Assembly (NCBI RefSeq): GCF_000473045.1
Contig: NZ_AXAY01000007.1
Span: forward strand, 220,645-284,644
Source: Bradyrhizobium sp. WSM3983
Lineage (GTDB): Bacteria > Pseudomonadota > Alphaproteobacteria > Rhizobiales > Xanthobacteraceae
DNA: 64,000 bases
Direction of reading: 5' to 3'
The notes under the pieces are model-generated. The model made no database searches and had not been told where the DNA came from. It saw only the letters and a program-made list of their open reading frames with translations. Numbering within the stretch: position 1 is the first letter of the stretch; every line of letters begins with the position of its first letter. Shown here piece by piece: positions 1 to 8,756 of this stretch. The position numbers and the translations under genes were made by a program.

Positions 1-2275
1 CGGTCCCATAACGTTCGGCGGCGTCGTAGTCCCCGGCCAGAAAGGCGATCGGGCAGGCGGCCTGTCCGAGCACGCTGCAGAAGGTCAGCGCGTGGCCGTT
101 GGCTCGGCCTTCATGGATGTTTTGCTCGGCGAGCGCCTGGGCCTGATCCGCATGACCCTGGAGCCACAGGATGCGGGCGCGGAAATACTGGGTCGATAGC
201 CTGACATCGAGCGGAAAGATCTTCGGCTTCTCGGCCAGCACATGCAGGGACGCGTTGACCCGGTCGATGCGGACCCTGGCCTCGCGCTGGTCTCCGAGAT
301 AGTGCAGGGCGACGGCGGTGAGCCGATCGCCCAGCATGAGATCGGTCTTGTCGGGTGAACTCGCCGCAGCTTCCGCAAAACGATCGGCGAGCGCGCGCGC
401 CTTGCCGAACGCGCCGTTGTTGAACTGGTCGATGCACAAGCCCCAGAGGGCCCGCAACCGGAAATCCTTGTCGTCGAGCTTCTCGGCCAGTTCGAGCGTG
501 GCCTCGAGGATCGGGCGGGCCTCGCGCGCCCGCCCTTCGCCATACATCAGCGACCAGCCGAGCGCCGCCAGGAGCTGCATGCGCACCCGCTCGTCGCCGT
601 GGTCTCCGAGCGCGGCCAGTGCCGTCCTGGCGCGCTCGCGACACTCCGCGAACAACGAAAGACGCACCCAGAGCGTGACCGCCACCGCCGTCAGCGCGAT
701 GCCGAGCTGTGAATCGCCGTCGGGCGAGAAGGCCCAATCCAGCGCGGCGCGCAGATTGTCGAGCTCGGCGCCGTAGATGCCAAGCCATTCCGACAGCGGA
801 GCGGAGGTCTCGGCCTCGGCGCGCTCGAACAGGTCGCGAAAATATTCGGCGTGCCGCTGCGCAATCCGCTTCGCTTCGCCGGCCTCGTTCAGCTTGCCGA
901 GTGCGTAAGTGCGCGTAGTATCCAGCAGGCGATAACGCAAAATCCGTCCGCCGGACGGTGCGATCAGCGATTTTGTGACGAGATTGTCGATCGCCTCCAT
1001 GGTCGCCGACGCGCTGAGCCCGTCGCCCGCGGCGACAGCAGCAGCTGCCTCCGGCGTGAACGGCCCGACGAAGACCGACAATCTCCGCAAGATCGCGCTC
1101 TCGGACGCGGGAAGCAGGTCGTAGCTCCAGTCGAGCGCGGCGCTGAGCGTCTGGTGTCGCGGGATGGCCGTGCGGCGCCCGCGCCATTGCAGCGAAAACC
1201 GGCTGTCGAGGAGGGACGCCGTGCCGGCGATGCCATAGGCATTGACGCGGCCCGCCGCGAGCTCGATCGCAAGCGCAATGCCGTCAAGGCGCCGGCAGAT
1301 GTCCGCCACCAGCGGTGCTTCTTCGGCGCTGAGCTGAAATGGCCCGGAGCTCTGCGCGATACGTTCGACGAAGAGCTGGGCTGCAGGATAGGCGAGCACG
1401 TCGGCTACGGCGAGGTCATCGCGCCGCGGCGGACAATCCAGTGGAAACAGTCGAAATATCCGCTCGCCTTCGCTGCGAAAGGATTCGCGGCTGGTCGCCA
1501 GTACATGCAGTCGCGGTGCCTCGCGAACCAGACGCTCGACCAGCGGCGCAAGGGTCTCCAGCACGTGCTCGCAACTGTCGAAGATCAGCAGCGTCGGTTT
1601 CGCCTGGAGATGGGTCAGCAGGGCCGGGACCGGATCCTCCGCGTTGATGGACAGCCCGAGCGTCGATGCGATGGTGATGGCGGCGAGTTCAGGCTTTCTC
1701 ACCGGTCCAAAGTCAACGAAGAAGACGTTGCCATCGAAATGGGCAAGCCGGCGATGGCCCACGGTCACGGCGACTGCGGTCTTGCCGATACCGCCGGGGC
1801 CGACCACCGTGACGAAACGATGCAGCGCGAGCCCGGTCGAAATCTTCTCGATGACGTCATCTCGCCCGATCATCCGTGCAAGCGGCGCGGGAAGCGAGCG
1901 GGAGATGGGGACATCTAGCGGGGGAGCAGGAGTTGCGGGGGCAACCTGGGCGAGTGACGCGACGAAGCAATAGCCGCGCCCTGGGACATTGACGACATAG
2001 CGGGCCGATTTGCCGCTATCGCCAAGTGCCTTGCGCAGTGCTGCGATGTGGAAGCGGAGGCTGCCGTCATCCACATTCACGTCGGCCCAGACCCGCTTGA
2101 CCAGCTCGCGCTTGTCGACGACTTCGCCGGGCCGCTCAGCCAGGAAGATCAGGATGTCTAGCGCGCGGCCTCCGATGTGAAGGTGCGCGCCGTCCTTCTC
2201 CAGGAGGCGGGACTTCGGAAACAGTCGAAATGGCCCAAATGAGATGGCCGCGCCTTGGTTGCTATCGTCGGGCAC
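1..2275 (-). CDS. Winged-helix transcriptional regulator with NTPase domain (partial, runs off left edge)
   Basis: The visible 758 residues begin with an OmpR/PhoB-type winged-helix DNA-binding domain (about residues 5-100, ending in the typical VPGRGYCF strand). A signalling ATPase follows, with Walker A GPGGIGKT at residues 159-166 and Walker B LLIFDSCEHV around Asp233. The rest is helical and TPR/MalT-like, open to the window edge. This architecture is that of the predicted-ATPase winged-helix regulators (COG3903 type), which bind DNA and use a STAND-like ATPase to sense a ligand. The start is GTG: an in-frame TAA lies two codons upstream, no ATG follows in the first domain, and a GAGGG sequence lies about 10 nt upstream. 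The target genes are unknown. It points away from the neighbouring Bug receptor. The C-terminus is outside the window. Confidence 0.88.
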   Translation of the reverse strand, partial: MPDDSNQGAAISFGPFRLFPKSRLLEKDGAHLHIGGRALDILIFLAERPGEVVDKRELVKRVWADVNVDDGSLRFHIAALRKALGDSGKSARYVVNVPGRGYCFVASLAQVAPATPAPPLDVPISRSLPAPLARMIGRDDVIEKISTGLALHRFVTVVGPGGIGKTAVAVTVGHRRLAHFDGNVFFVDFGPVRKPELAAITIASTLGLSINAEDPVPALLTHLQAKPTLLIFDSCEHVLETLAPLVERLVREAPRLHVLATSRESFRSEGERIFRLFPLDCPPRRDDLAVADVLAYPAAQLFVERIAQSSGPFQLSAEEAPLVADICRRLDGIALAIELAAGRVNAYGIAGTASLLDSRFSLQWRGRRTAIPRHQTLSAALDWSYDLLPASESAILRRLSVFVGPFTPEAAAAVAAGDGLSASATMEAIDNLVTKSLIAPSGGRILRYRLLDTTRTYALGKLNEAGEAKRIAQRHAEYFRDLFERAEAETSAPLSEWLGIYGAELDNLRAALDWAFSPDGDSQLGIALTAVAVTLWVRLSLFAECRERARTALAALGDHGDERVRMQLLAALGWSLMYGEGRAREARPILEATLELAEKLDDKDFRLRALWGLCIDQFNNGAFGKARALADRFAEAAASSPDKTDLMLGDRLTAVALHYLGDQREARVRIDRVNASLHVLAEKPKIFPLDVRLSTQYFRARILWLQGHADQAQALAEQNIHEGRANGHALTFCSVLGQAACPIAFLAGDYDAAERYGT

Positions 2276-2648
2276 GCGTTATTGCCCTCACGGCAGGGAG
2301 TCAAAAATGTTTGAATTTGGTCTAGCAGATCGAAGCAGTGAGTAAACTGGACGAAAGCAGAGGGGAAGGCTGCCAACGCGCTCCGGGTCGCTCTGTTGGT
2401 CTCGTGCAAGAGAAAATATTGGCGTCATATTAATGGCTTAGACCGATTGAAGAAGGTGTCTCATCGGCCGCAGCTGTCGGTCCTGCGCAGAGGGGCATGC
2501 CGAAAATCGGGTGGAGATGTCCGCTTTGCTCACAAGCCATGGTCGTCTCGCCGATCGCACATGCCATTGACGATGGCTGCATCCTGCTGCGAATGGAGTT
2601 CTGGGAGCCGGTCCCGCCACTGATCAAAAGCGCCTTTCGGAACAGGAC
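2276..2648. other. Intergenic region between divergent genes
   Basis: This 373-base spacer separates the minus-strand ATPase regulator from the plus-strand Bug receptor. It must hold both promoters, but I could not pick convincing -35/-10 pairs. The short open frames in it show no protein-like composition, good ribosome site or family resemblance. Confidence 0.5.
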
Positions 2649-3638
2649 ATGCCCTCCCTCTCGCGGCGACGATTCGTCAATGCAGTTGCATTTGCAGCGA
2701 TAGTCACCGGATTTCAACGCAGCGGAAACGCAGCAGGCTATCCATCGCGTCCCATACGCCTGGTGATCCCCTATGGAGCCGGCGGCGCAGGCGATGAAAT
2801 CGGACGTCCCTGGGTCGAGAAGATGTCATCTCAGCTTGGTCCCACTTTCGTCGAGAACATCGGCGGTGCAGGCGGCGCGATCGGGACGGCCGCAGTCGCG
2901 CGCGATGCGCCAGATGGCTATTCACTGCTGTTGGGAAACGGCAGCACGCAAGTCATCGTCCCGCTGACGACGGCAAATCCCGGCTATTCTGTCGGCGACT
3001 TCCGGGCGATCTATCGCCTGATCAGCAGCGCGCTGGTTTTTGCCACCCATCCCTCTGTGCCGGCCACAAATCTGAAGGAGCTGATCGCTTACGCCAAGGT
3101 CAATCCCGGCACGATGTCTTACGGGACGCCCGGCATCGGCACCGGAAATCATCTGGTCGGCGAGCTGTTCAAACAGCAGGCGGGCGGGCTGGATATCGTC
3201 CACGTTCCCTATCGGGGCATCGCGCAGGCCACCAACGACCTCGTCAGCGGCCAGATATCTCTGGTCGTTGCCGTCATGTCGGTTCAACTGCTGCAATTGA
3301 GCCGGGCCGGCAAGATAAGGTTGCTTGCGGTCACAACCGAGAAGCGATTGAGCGGCGCGCCGGACATACCGACCGCCATTGAATCGGGCATGCCGGATCT
3401 CAGCTATGAAGGATGGTTCGGCCTGTTCGCGCCGAAACGGACGGACGATGCGATCATCGACCGCATCGCAGAGGCAACACGCACGGCGATGGCAGATCCT
3501 GCACTCCAGGCGAACTATCGCGCGCAGGGCATGGAGCCCGACGGCGATTCGAGCCCGGACAAATTCCAGCGAATTGTCGATGCTACCTCGGCAAGCCTTG
3601 CTCCGGTGATCAAGTCGATCGGACTTCAATCGCTGTAG
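2649..3638 (+). CDS. Bug-family (tripartite tricarboxylate transporter) substrate-binding protein
   Basis: This 329-residue periplasmic receptor resembles the TctC/Bug family. The N-terminus MPSLSRRRFV, a hydrophobic stretch and GNAAGYPSRP look like a twin-arginine-type signal peptide cut near residue 27. The mature start (YPSRPIRLVIPYGAGG), the mid-region ENIGGAGGAIGT and SYGTPGIGTGNH are family hallmarks: a two-lobed venus-flytrap binding an organic anion. No TctA/TctB membrane genes are present, so it is an orphan receptor, as is common in Bradyrhizobium and Bordetella-type genomes. It ends 11 bases before the convergent azoreductase-like gene. The ligand cannot be read from the sequence. 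Confidence 0.9.
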   Translation: MPSLSRRRFVNAVAFAAIVTGFQRSGNAAGYPSRPIRLVIPYGAGGAGDEIGRPWVEKMSSQLGPTFVENIGGAGGAIGTAAVARDAPDGYSLLLGNGSTQVIVPLTTANPGYSVGDFRAIYRLISSALVFATHPSVPATNLKELIAYAKVNPGTMSYGTPGIGTGNHLVGELFKQQAGGLDIVHVPYRGIAQATNDLVSGQISLVVAVMSVQLLQLSRAGKIRLLAVTTEKRLSGAPDIPTAIESGMPDLSYEGWFGLFAPKRTDDAIIDRIAEATRTAMADPALQANYRAQGMEPDGDSSPDKFQRIVDATSASLAPVIKSIGLQSL

Positions 3639-3649
3639 GTGAGTGCAGT

Positions 3650-4276
3650 TCAGAACCGCATGGCCATCTCGGCAAGGCGGCGGTGGGCGGTGTCGCGCGC
3701 GGCGCGGATCGGTTCGGCCGGGCCTACCGTTGGGCCGATCGGCACGAAGCGCACGTCGCTGATGCCGATGAAGCGAAGCGCTTCGCGCAAGTATGGCGTC
3801 GCCATGTCGATGCGACCGCGGTTCATGCCGGTGGCAAAGTCGCTGCCGGAGGCGAGGATCACGATGGTCGGCCGGTCCTTCAGGAGCGGAAGATATCCCC
3901 GCGCCGGGTCGAAGCGGAAGGTGAGCCCGGGCTGGATGATGATGTCGAACCACTGTTTCAGCTTGTAGGGGATGCCGAAATTCCACATCGGCGTCGAGAT
4001 CAGAACACGATCGGCTAGCGAAAAGCGCAGCGCCATCCGCTCGGCCTCGGCAAAACTGTCCCGCTGCGCGTCGTTGAAGGCCTGTGCGTTCATGCGCGCA
4101 TATTTGGCCTCAACGATGGGACCGGCAAATTCCGGCATGCGTTCGCGCCAAAGATCGACGAGGTCGATGTCCCAATCGGGGCGGACCTGGCGAAAGCCGT
4201 CAAGGAAGAGCCGCGCGCCGGCGCTCGACTCGGAATCGGCACGCGGAGAGCAGGAGAGGTGCAAAAGCTTTGCCAC
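3650..4276 (-). CDS. FMN-dependent NAD(P)H azoreductase/quinone reductase (AzoR family)
   Basis: This 208-residue flavodoxin-fold protein has the AzoR layout: an N-terminal phosphate-binding loop in SCSPRADSESS, the flavin-contacting PMWNFGIPYKLKQWFD segment near residues 95-110, and a GSDF loop near residue 146. Family members reduce quinones or azo compounds with NAD(P)H in the cytoplasm. It is the last gene of the long minus-strand catabolic cluster and starts with GTG four bases after the stop of the fusion gene upstream, so it is probably translationally coupled. Its likely role is to reduce a quinoid intermediate or protect against redox by-products. The substrate is unproven. Confidence 0.85.
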   Translation of the reverse strand: MAKLLHLSCSPRADSESSAGARLFLDGFRQVRPDWDIDLVDLWRERMPEFAGPIVEAKYARMNAQAFNDAQRDSFAEAERMALRFSLADRVLISTPMWNFGIPYKLKQWFDIIIQPGLTFRFDPARGYLPLLKDRPTIVILASGSDFATGMNRGRIDMATPYLREALRFIGISDVRFVPIGPTVGPAEPIRAARDTAHRRLAEMAMRF

Positions 4277-4279
4277 CGC

Positions 4280-5857
4280 TCATCCCAACGCTCTGATGAC
4301 GGCATCTGCCCGAGTCACAACAGCAACGTTCTGCATGGCAAAGTTGATCGAGGCCGAGTGCCAATCGGCATTCATGGTCGAGCAGCAGTCCTCCGGCACG
4401 ATCATGAAATAGCCCTTGTCGGCGCCCGTGCGCGCGGTGTGCTCGACCGACATGTTGGTCCAGGCGCCGGTGTTGATGATCATGTCGCGGCCGGTGGCTT
4501 TGAGGATCGTTTCCAGACGCGTACCTTCCCAGGCGCTCATTCGCATCTTCTCGACGACGAAGTCGCCGGGGCGCGGCTCGAGGCCTGAGACCGGCGCCGC
4601 ACCCCAGCTGCCGCGGACCATCGCCTTGCTGTCGACGAGACCCTCGAACAATGGCGCGTTCAGCGTCACGCCAGGCGCGCCGGGTTCGACCACGAACCAG
4701 ACATGGATGATGGTAACGCCGCGGGCGCGCGCTGTCTCCGCCAGGCGCCGGACGTTCTGGACGACATGCTGCTGCTTGGCGTGGCCGGGCGCACCGGATC
4801 CGGCGAAGGCGCCGCCATCCATGATGACGTCGTTCTGAAGATCCTGGATGATCATGGCGCAGCGGTTTGGATCGAGCCGCATCTCGCCGTCGGCGAGGAT
4901 CGGGGCTGCGGCTGTGGGACCTGCGCTCGCGGATCCGCCGCTGCTGCGCCTGCCGCTCATATAGGGCTCGTGACGCGGTCCGGCCTTGGTCGGGATGGCG
5001 TAGACCGAATGCGTCGAGGTCAGGTACAGGGTGCGGAAATCCGGTCCGCCCCAGGCGAGGTTGGCAACGAGCTCGGGCACACGGACCTTGCCCAGCAGCT
5101 CGCCGCGAGGCGAATAGACCCAGACGCCACCGGGGGCGGTGACCCAGACATTGCCGTGCTGGTCGCACTTCATGCCGTCGGGCAGGCCCGGCTCCAGCTC
5201 GGAGCGGATGCCGCTTGCGAACACGCGCGCGTTCGACAGCATGCCGTCGGCATTGACGTCGAACACGCGGATCAGCGCCTGCACGGTGTCGTTGACATAG
5301 AGCAGTTTTTCGTCGGGCGAGAAGCACAGTCCGTTGGGCTGATCGAACAAGGTTCTATCGACCACGAGCTTCGGCTCGCTGCCCGGCACCACGCGATAGA
5401 CGCCCTGGAAGCCGAGCTGGCGCGGCCGCTCGACGCCATAGACCGGCATGCGTCCATACCAGGGGTCCGAGAAATAGATTGCGCCGGAAGAGTGCACGCA
5501 CACGTCGTTGGGGCTGTTGAGCTCCTGTCCCTGGAAGTGCGAGGCCACTACCTCGCGCCTGCCGTCCGGCCGCTCGCGGATCAGCGACGAGGTCGCGTGC
5601 TCGCAGACGATCAGGTTGAGCTCGGCATCGTAGGTCATGCCGTTGCATTTGTTCGAGGGACGCTTGACCTCGGCAACGCCGCGCCGGGCATCCCAGCGCC
5701 GGCGCACGTCGCCCGGCATGTCCGAGAACAACAGATACTGATCGACCGGATGCCAGATCGGCCCTTCCGTGAAGTCAAAGCCGGTTCCGACCTGCGCAAT
5801 GGGTGCGTAAGGATCGATCAGGGTTTCGAATTCCGAGCGCAAGGTGACGTGTGTCAT
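4280..5857 (-). CDS. SMP-30/gluconolactonase-like domain fused to isochorismatase-like hydrolase
   Basis: The protein has 525 residues. Residues about 15-298 form an SMP-30-type beta-propeller with the expected metal ligands: Glu31 in TEGP, Asn117 in SPND, Asn175 in QPNG and Asp227 in LPDG. A Ser/Gly/Ala linker (about 301-325) leads to an isochorismatase-like alpha/beta hydrolase (about 330-525). In that family the catalytic triad is Asp-Lys-Cys. Asp339 and Lys437 are present, but the Cys position is Ser470 (NMSVEHTAR, codon TCG at 4448-4450). The propeller is expected to be a metal-dependent lactonase. The second domain may be a weak hydrolase or a binding module. It lies 21 bases downstream of the lactonase gene and is probably co-transcribed with it. 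Confidence 0.88.
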   Translation of the reverse strand: MTHVTLRSEFETLIDPYAPIAQVGTGFDFTEGPIWHPVDQYLLFSDMPGDVRRRWDARRGVAEVKRPSNKCNGMTYDAELNLIVCEHATSSLIRERPDGRREVVASHFQGQELNSPNDVCVHSSGAIYFSDPWYGRMPVYGVERPRQLGFQGVYRVVPGSEPKLVVDRTLFDQPNGLCFSPDEKLLYVNDTVQALIRVFDVNADGMLSNARVFASGIRSELEPGLPDGMKCDQHGNVWVTAPGGVWVYSPRGELLGKVRVPELVANLAWGGPDFRTLYLTSTHSVYAIPTKAGPRHEPYMSGRRSSGGSASAGPTAAAPILADGEMRLDPNRCAMIIQDLQNDVIMDGGAFAGSGAPGHAKQQHVVQNVRRLAETARARGVTIIHVWFVVEPGAPGVTLNAPLFEGLVDSKAMVRGSWGAAPVSGLEPRPGDFVVEKMRMSAWEGTRLETILKATGRDMIINTGAWTNMSVEHTARTGADKGYFMIVPEDCCSTMNADWHSASINFAMQNVAVVTRADAVIRALG

Positions 5858-5878
5858 CGGACTTTCCCCAAGATCATC

Positions 5879-6727
5879 TCAGGCAGGGAACCAGTTGCGA
5901 GCGGGCAAGGACTGCACAATCGGGCCCGGGACCTGATCGTGGAGCCGGCCCACGACATTGCCACCTTCGATCTTGGCGGGGCGATCGTGCACCGGCAGCA
6001 AATAGCGCGAATTGCTGAGCAGCTTCTTGATCGAGGCTTTCTCTGCGCGCTTGCTGGTGCCATGGTTGCCCGTGGTGCGCGGCTCCCAGTCGTGGATCTC
6101 GTTGAAGGGCGTGACGATCTGGTCGTTGAAATCGTAGATCACGTCACCGCAGATGGTGGCGATGCCGTCGGCGGTCTCGACGATGATGTTCATCGAGCCC
6201 TCGGTGTGGGCGTTGGCCGCGTCGCAATAGACGCCGGGCATCAGCTCGACGGGGCCGGTAATTTCGAGATCCAGGAAGCGCAGCGCGCTCTTGGTGTGAA
6301 GCCGGTCGATCAGATGTTTGATGTCGGGCGCCGGATATTGCGGATGCATCAGGCCGGAGACGGAATATTCGAGCTCCTTGCGATTGAGCACGACGGTCGT
6401 GTTCATCGGGAACAGATCGTCCTTGCCGGCGTGGTCGATGTGCAGATGCGTATGGCAAACGAAGCGGACGTCGCCCATGCGCACGCCGTGGCGGGCAAGT
6501 TGGTTCTCGATCATGTTCTCATGGTACTGCAGGCCCCTCATGCCCAGCGTTTCCATGATCTGGTTGGAGCGGTAGCCGGTGTCGACCACGACCGGATATT
6601 TGCCGCCGAGGATCAAAAAGCCCAACGTAAGGACGCGGCGGGTACGGCCGCAGTCGCGGCCGAGCACCAGGAAGCTCGATTCCAGCTCGATATCGCCGTA
6701 GTCCAGGATCTTGATCTCCAGCGCCAT
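5879..6727 (-). CDS. Metallo-beta-lactamase-fold lactonase (N-acyl homoserine lactonase-like)
   Basis: This 282-residue zinc hydrolase carries the HxHxDH motif as H94-L-H96-I-D98-H99. Later ligands are a His in NAHTEGS, an Asp in GDVIYDF and a His in PVHDRP. This is the ligand set of the AHL-lactonase branch of the metallo-beta-lactamases. The ATG was chosen because AGGGAGG lies six to seven bases upstream; an in-frame upstream extension has no such site and poor composition. Context (SMP-30 domain and amidohydrolase next door) suggests it opens a lactone made during substrate breakdown, rather than quenching quorum signals. That is inference. Confidence 0.87.
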   Translation of the reverse strand: MALEIKILDYGDIELESSFLVLGRDCGRTRRVLTLGFLILGGKYPVVVDTGYRSNQIMETLGMRGLQYHENMIENQLARHGVRMGDVRFVCHTHLHIDHAGKDDLFPMNTTVVLNRKELEYSVSGLMHPQYPAPDIKHLIDRLHTKSALRFLDLEITGPVELMPGVYCDAANAHTEGSMNIIVETADGIATICGDVIYDFNDQIVTPFNEIHDWEPRTTGNHGTSKRAEKASIKKLLSNSRYLLPVHDRPAKIEGGNVVGRLHDQVPGPIVQSLPARNWFPA

Positions 6728-6756
6728 TCGTTTCCCTCCCTGTTCTCTTTTATCTG

Positions 6757-7641
6757 TCAAAGCCGGTAGACGCGCGTTGCGGTGCCCCTGAAGATCGCAT
6801 CTTGCTGTTCGGTCGTGAGCGGCGCGGCCGCTGCGCGAAATGCGTCGACGAGCTCGCGATAGCTGGTCCACAATTTCTCGATCGGGAAATTGGAGCCGAA
6901 CAGGCAGCGTTCGGCGCCAAAGATCGCGACGGTGTCGGTGAGCACAGCGGCGATATGCGCCGGATCATTCCGGTGGAGGAAGGTCCCGAGCCCCGAAAGC
7001 TTCGAGACCACGTTCGGGCAGGTCGCGAGCCGGGCCATCCCGGCACGCCAGGCCGCGCGTCCCGCCGGCGAAGGATCTTCGAGCATGCCGGCATGCTGAA
7101 GGATGAAAGTCACCTTGGGGCAGGACTCGGCGAGCAGCGCTGCATCCGGCATCTGCGGAGTGAAGACCTGGAGATCAAAACTCCAGCCGTAATCGGAGAG
7201 GTGGGCGACGTTGCGGCGGACCATCGGATCGACACAGAGATCGGGCCTTGCAGCGAAACGATACAGCGGGTTCTCGTGCCAATGCAGCTGCATGCGCACG
7301 CCGCGCACCAGCGGATAGCGCTTCAGGCGGTCGAGCTGCGGGCGCACGTCGTCGACGGCGAAATTGGCGTAGGCGACGATCGCATGCGGCCAGCCGTGCT
7401 CGTCGGCGGTCTGCTGCACCCAGGCGGCTTCGTCCTCGAAACGATCGTTGGCCCAGTTGGTTTGAACATACACCGAGCGGGTGACGCCGCTGCCCTTGAG
7501 GTCGTCGAGATATTCCTGAATTGGATAGTCGCGGCGAATGGCCTCGTAAGGTCCGAAGATGCGAGGCTGCATCGGGCCGACCAGCCAAGGCAGGTCGGCC
7601 TGTCGCCAGATATGATGATGGCCGTCGACAATTTCGGTCAC
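6757..7641 (-). CDS. Amidohydrolase family 2 metal-dependent hydrolase (COG3618-like)
   Basis: This is a 294-residue TIM-barrel hydrolase. It opens with the metal-binding HxH of the amidohydrolase superfamily (VDGHHHIW, residues 5-12), has a central LQHAGML segment and the terminal FGSNFPI strand typical of COG3618 (fuconolactonase, rhamnonolactonase and 2-pyrone-4,6-dicarboxylate lactonase relatives). The GTG start at 7641 is set by AAGGAGAG five bases upstream and overlaps the stop of the VWA gene (GTGA), so the two are translationally coupled. It is one of three candidate ring-opening hydrolases in the operon. The substrate is unknown; a lactone or a carboxylated ring is most likely. Confidence 0.87.
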   Translation of the reverse strand: MTEIVDGHHHIWRQADLPWLVGPMQPRIFGPYEAIRRDYPIQEYLDDLKGSGVTRSVYVQTNWANDRFEDEAAWVQQTADEHGWPHAIVAYANFAVDDVRPQLDRLKRYPLVRGVRMQLHWHENPLYRFAARPDLCVDPMVRRNVAHLSDYGWSFDLQVFTPQMPDAALLAESCPKVTFILQHAGMLEDPSPAGRAAWRAGMARLATCPNVVSKLSGLGTFLHRNDPAHIAAVLTDTVAIFGAERCLFGSNFPIEKLWTSYRELVDAFRAAAAPLTTEQQDAIFRGTATRVYRL

Positions 7642-8756
7642 GCAACTCTCCTTCGTCCCAGCGCCAGCACATGCGCTACAATCGACGCGCTGGATCCGCC
7701 GTCGACGAGATCGTCGACGAAGGGCTCGATGGCAACGAGCGCTTCCGTCTGCGGGCGGAATCCTGGCGCGGTCGCCAGCGGCGTCAGCCAGCTCACGCGC
7801 CATGCCCGCCGCGACAGCTTTGCCACGGCGTGGCGGAGCGCGTCGGGTTCGCCCCGCTCCAGCCCATCGGAAACGACGACAACGGCCGCTCCGCGCGCAT
7901 AGCCGCCAAAGCGGGGCACCGCGAGGAAGGCTTGCAGCGCGTCGCCGATGCGGGTACCGCCGTCCCAGTCGCTGACGAGATGGGCGGCTGCACTTAGCGC
8001 CTGCTCGCGCCGCTTCATCCGCAGCGCGCGGGTGACGCGGGTCAGCCGGGTGCCGAAGGTGAAGACCTCGACATTGGGCGCGGCCTGCACCAGCGCATGC
8101 GCCAGCTTCATGTTCTCCTCGGTGCGGCTCTTCATCGAGCCGGAGACGTCGATCAGCAGCAGGAATTTTCGCGGACGCTGGCGCCGCTTCATGTGACCGA
8201 GCCGCAGAATCTCGCCGTCGCTGCGAACAGAGTCGCGTAAAGTCCGGCGGAGATCGGCGAAAGGACCGCGGCGGGCGCGCATGCGGCGATGGCCACGCCG
8301 TCGCGGCAGGCGCCGCGGAGCTTCGCGCGACAGGCGGCGAAGTGCATCTGTCGTGGTGAGCTGGGCGAAGCGGCGCTCGACCAATGCCTCGGTGCGGGTG
8401 GCAGTGAGGCCGGATTCGTTGGCATCGTCCGAGAGCAGCGGCTCCTCATCGCCGCGGCCTTCCTCCTGCAGCCGGACGGTCTCGTCGTCCTCGCCGTCGT
8501 CCGCGTGCTCGATCGCTTCGCTGCCGCGGAAATGGAGGTCGAATAACCGGTTGAAGGTCGCGCGGCGTTCGGGCGGCGGAGCGAGGGTGGCCAGTGCGGC
8601 CTGCCTGATGTCCCTGAGGTCGCGCGGGCCGAGCAGCTCGATCGCGGTGAGAAAACCGGTGGTCTGCTCCGGGGCGACGGCAAAGCTGTTGGCGCGCAGC
8701 AGTGCGACGAAGGAGACGAAGACGCGGGCGGCGCGCGGAAGCTGCGGCTCGGTCAT
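7638..8756 (-). CDS. CoxE-like von Willebrand factor A domain protein
   Basis: This 372-residue protein of the CoxE/DUF58-like VWA group has a helical N-terminal region (1-80), an acidic then Arg-rich middle (82-195) and a VWA domain. The VWA MIDAS begins LLLIDVSGSM (Asp203, Ser205, Ser207). In carboxydotrophs, CoxE partners the MoxR ATPase CoxD in maturing the Mo-Cu site of CO dehydrogenase. Here the MoxR gene lies directly upstream with a four-base overlap, and a molybdenum hydroxylase lies before that, so a chaperone role for that enzyme is the natural inference. The hydroxylase is not of the CO-dehydrogenase type (see Mo subunit entries). Confidence 0.88.
   Translation of the reverse strand: MTEPQLPRAARVFVSFVALLRANSFAVAPEQTTGFLTAIELLGPRDLRDIRQAALATLAPPPERRATFNRLFDLHFRGSEAIEHADDGEDDETVRLQEEGRGDEEPLLSDDANESGLTATRTEALVERRFAQLTTTDALRRLSREAPRRLPRRRGHRRMRARRGPFADLRRTLRDSVRSDGEILRLGHMKRRQRPRKFLLLIDVSGSMKSRTEENMKLAHALVQAAPNVEVFTFGTRLTRVTRALRMKRREQALSAAAHLVSDWDGGTRIGDALQAFLAVPRFGGYARGAAVVVVSDGLERGEPDALRHAVAKLSRRAWRVSWLTPLATAPGFRPQTEALVAIEPFVDDLVDGGSSASIVAHVLALGRRRVA

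Noticed and set aside
851..1918. Plus-strand open frame opposite the ATPase regulator
   Set aside because: The minus-strand frame from 2275 to the window edge is continuous and carries a winged helix, Walker A and Walker B, so the plus frame is a shadow.
5879..6727. Quorum-quenching role for the AHL-lactonase-like gene
   Set aside because: The fold supports lactone hydrolysis only; its place in a catabolic operon with other lactonase-like genes makes a metabolic lactone more likely.
4703..6769. A 688-codon plus-strand open frame opposite the SMP-30 fusion and lactonase genes
   Set aside because: Same antisense shadow effect. The minus-strand proteins have intact metal ligands and ribosome sites.
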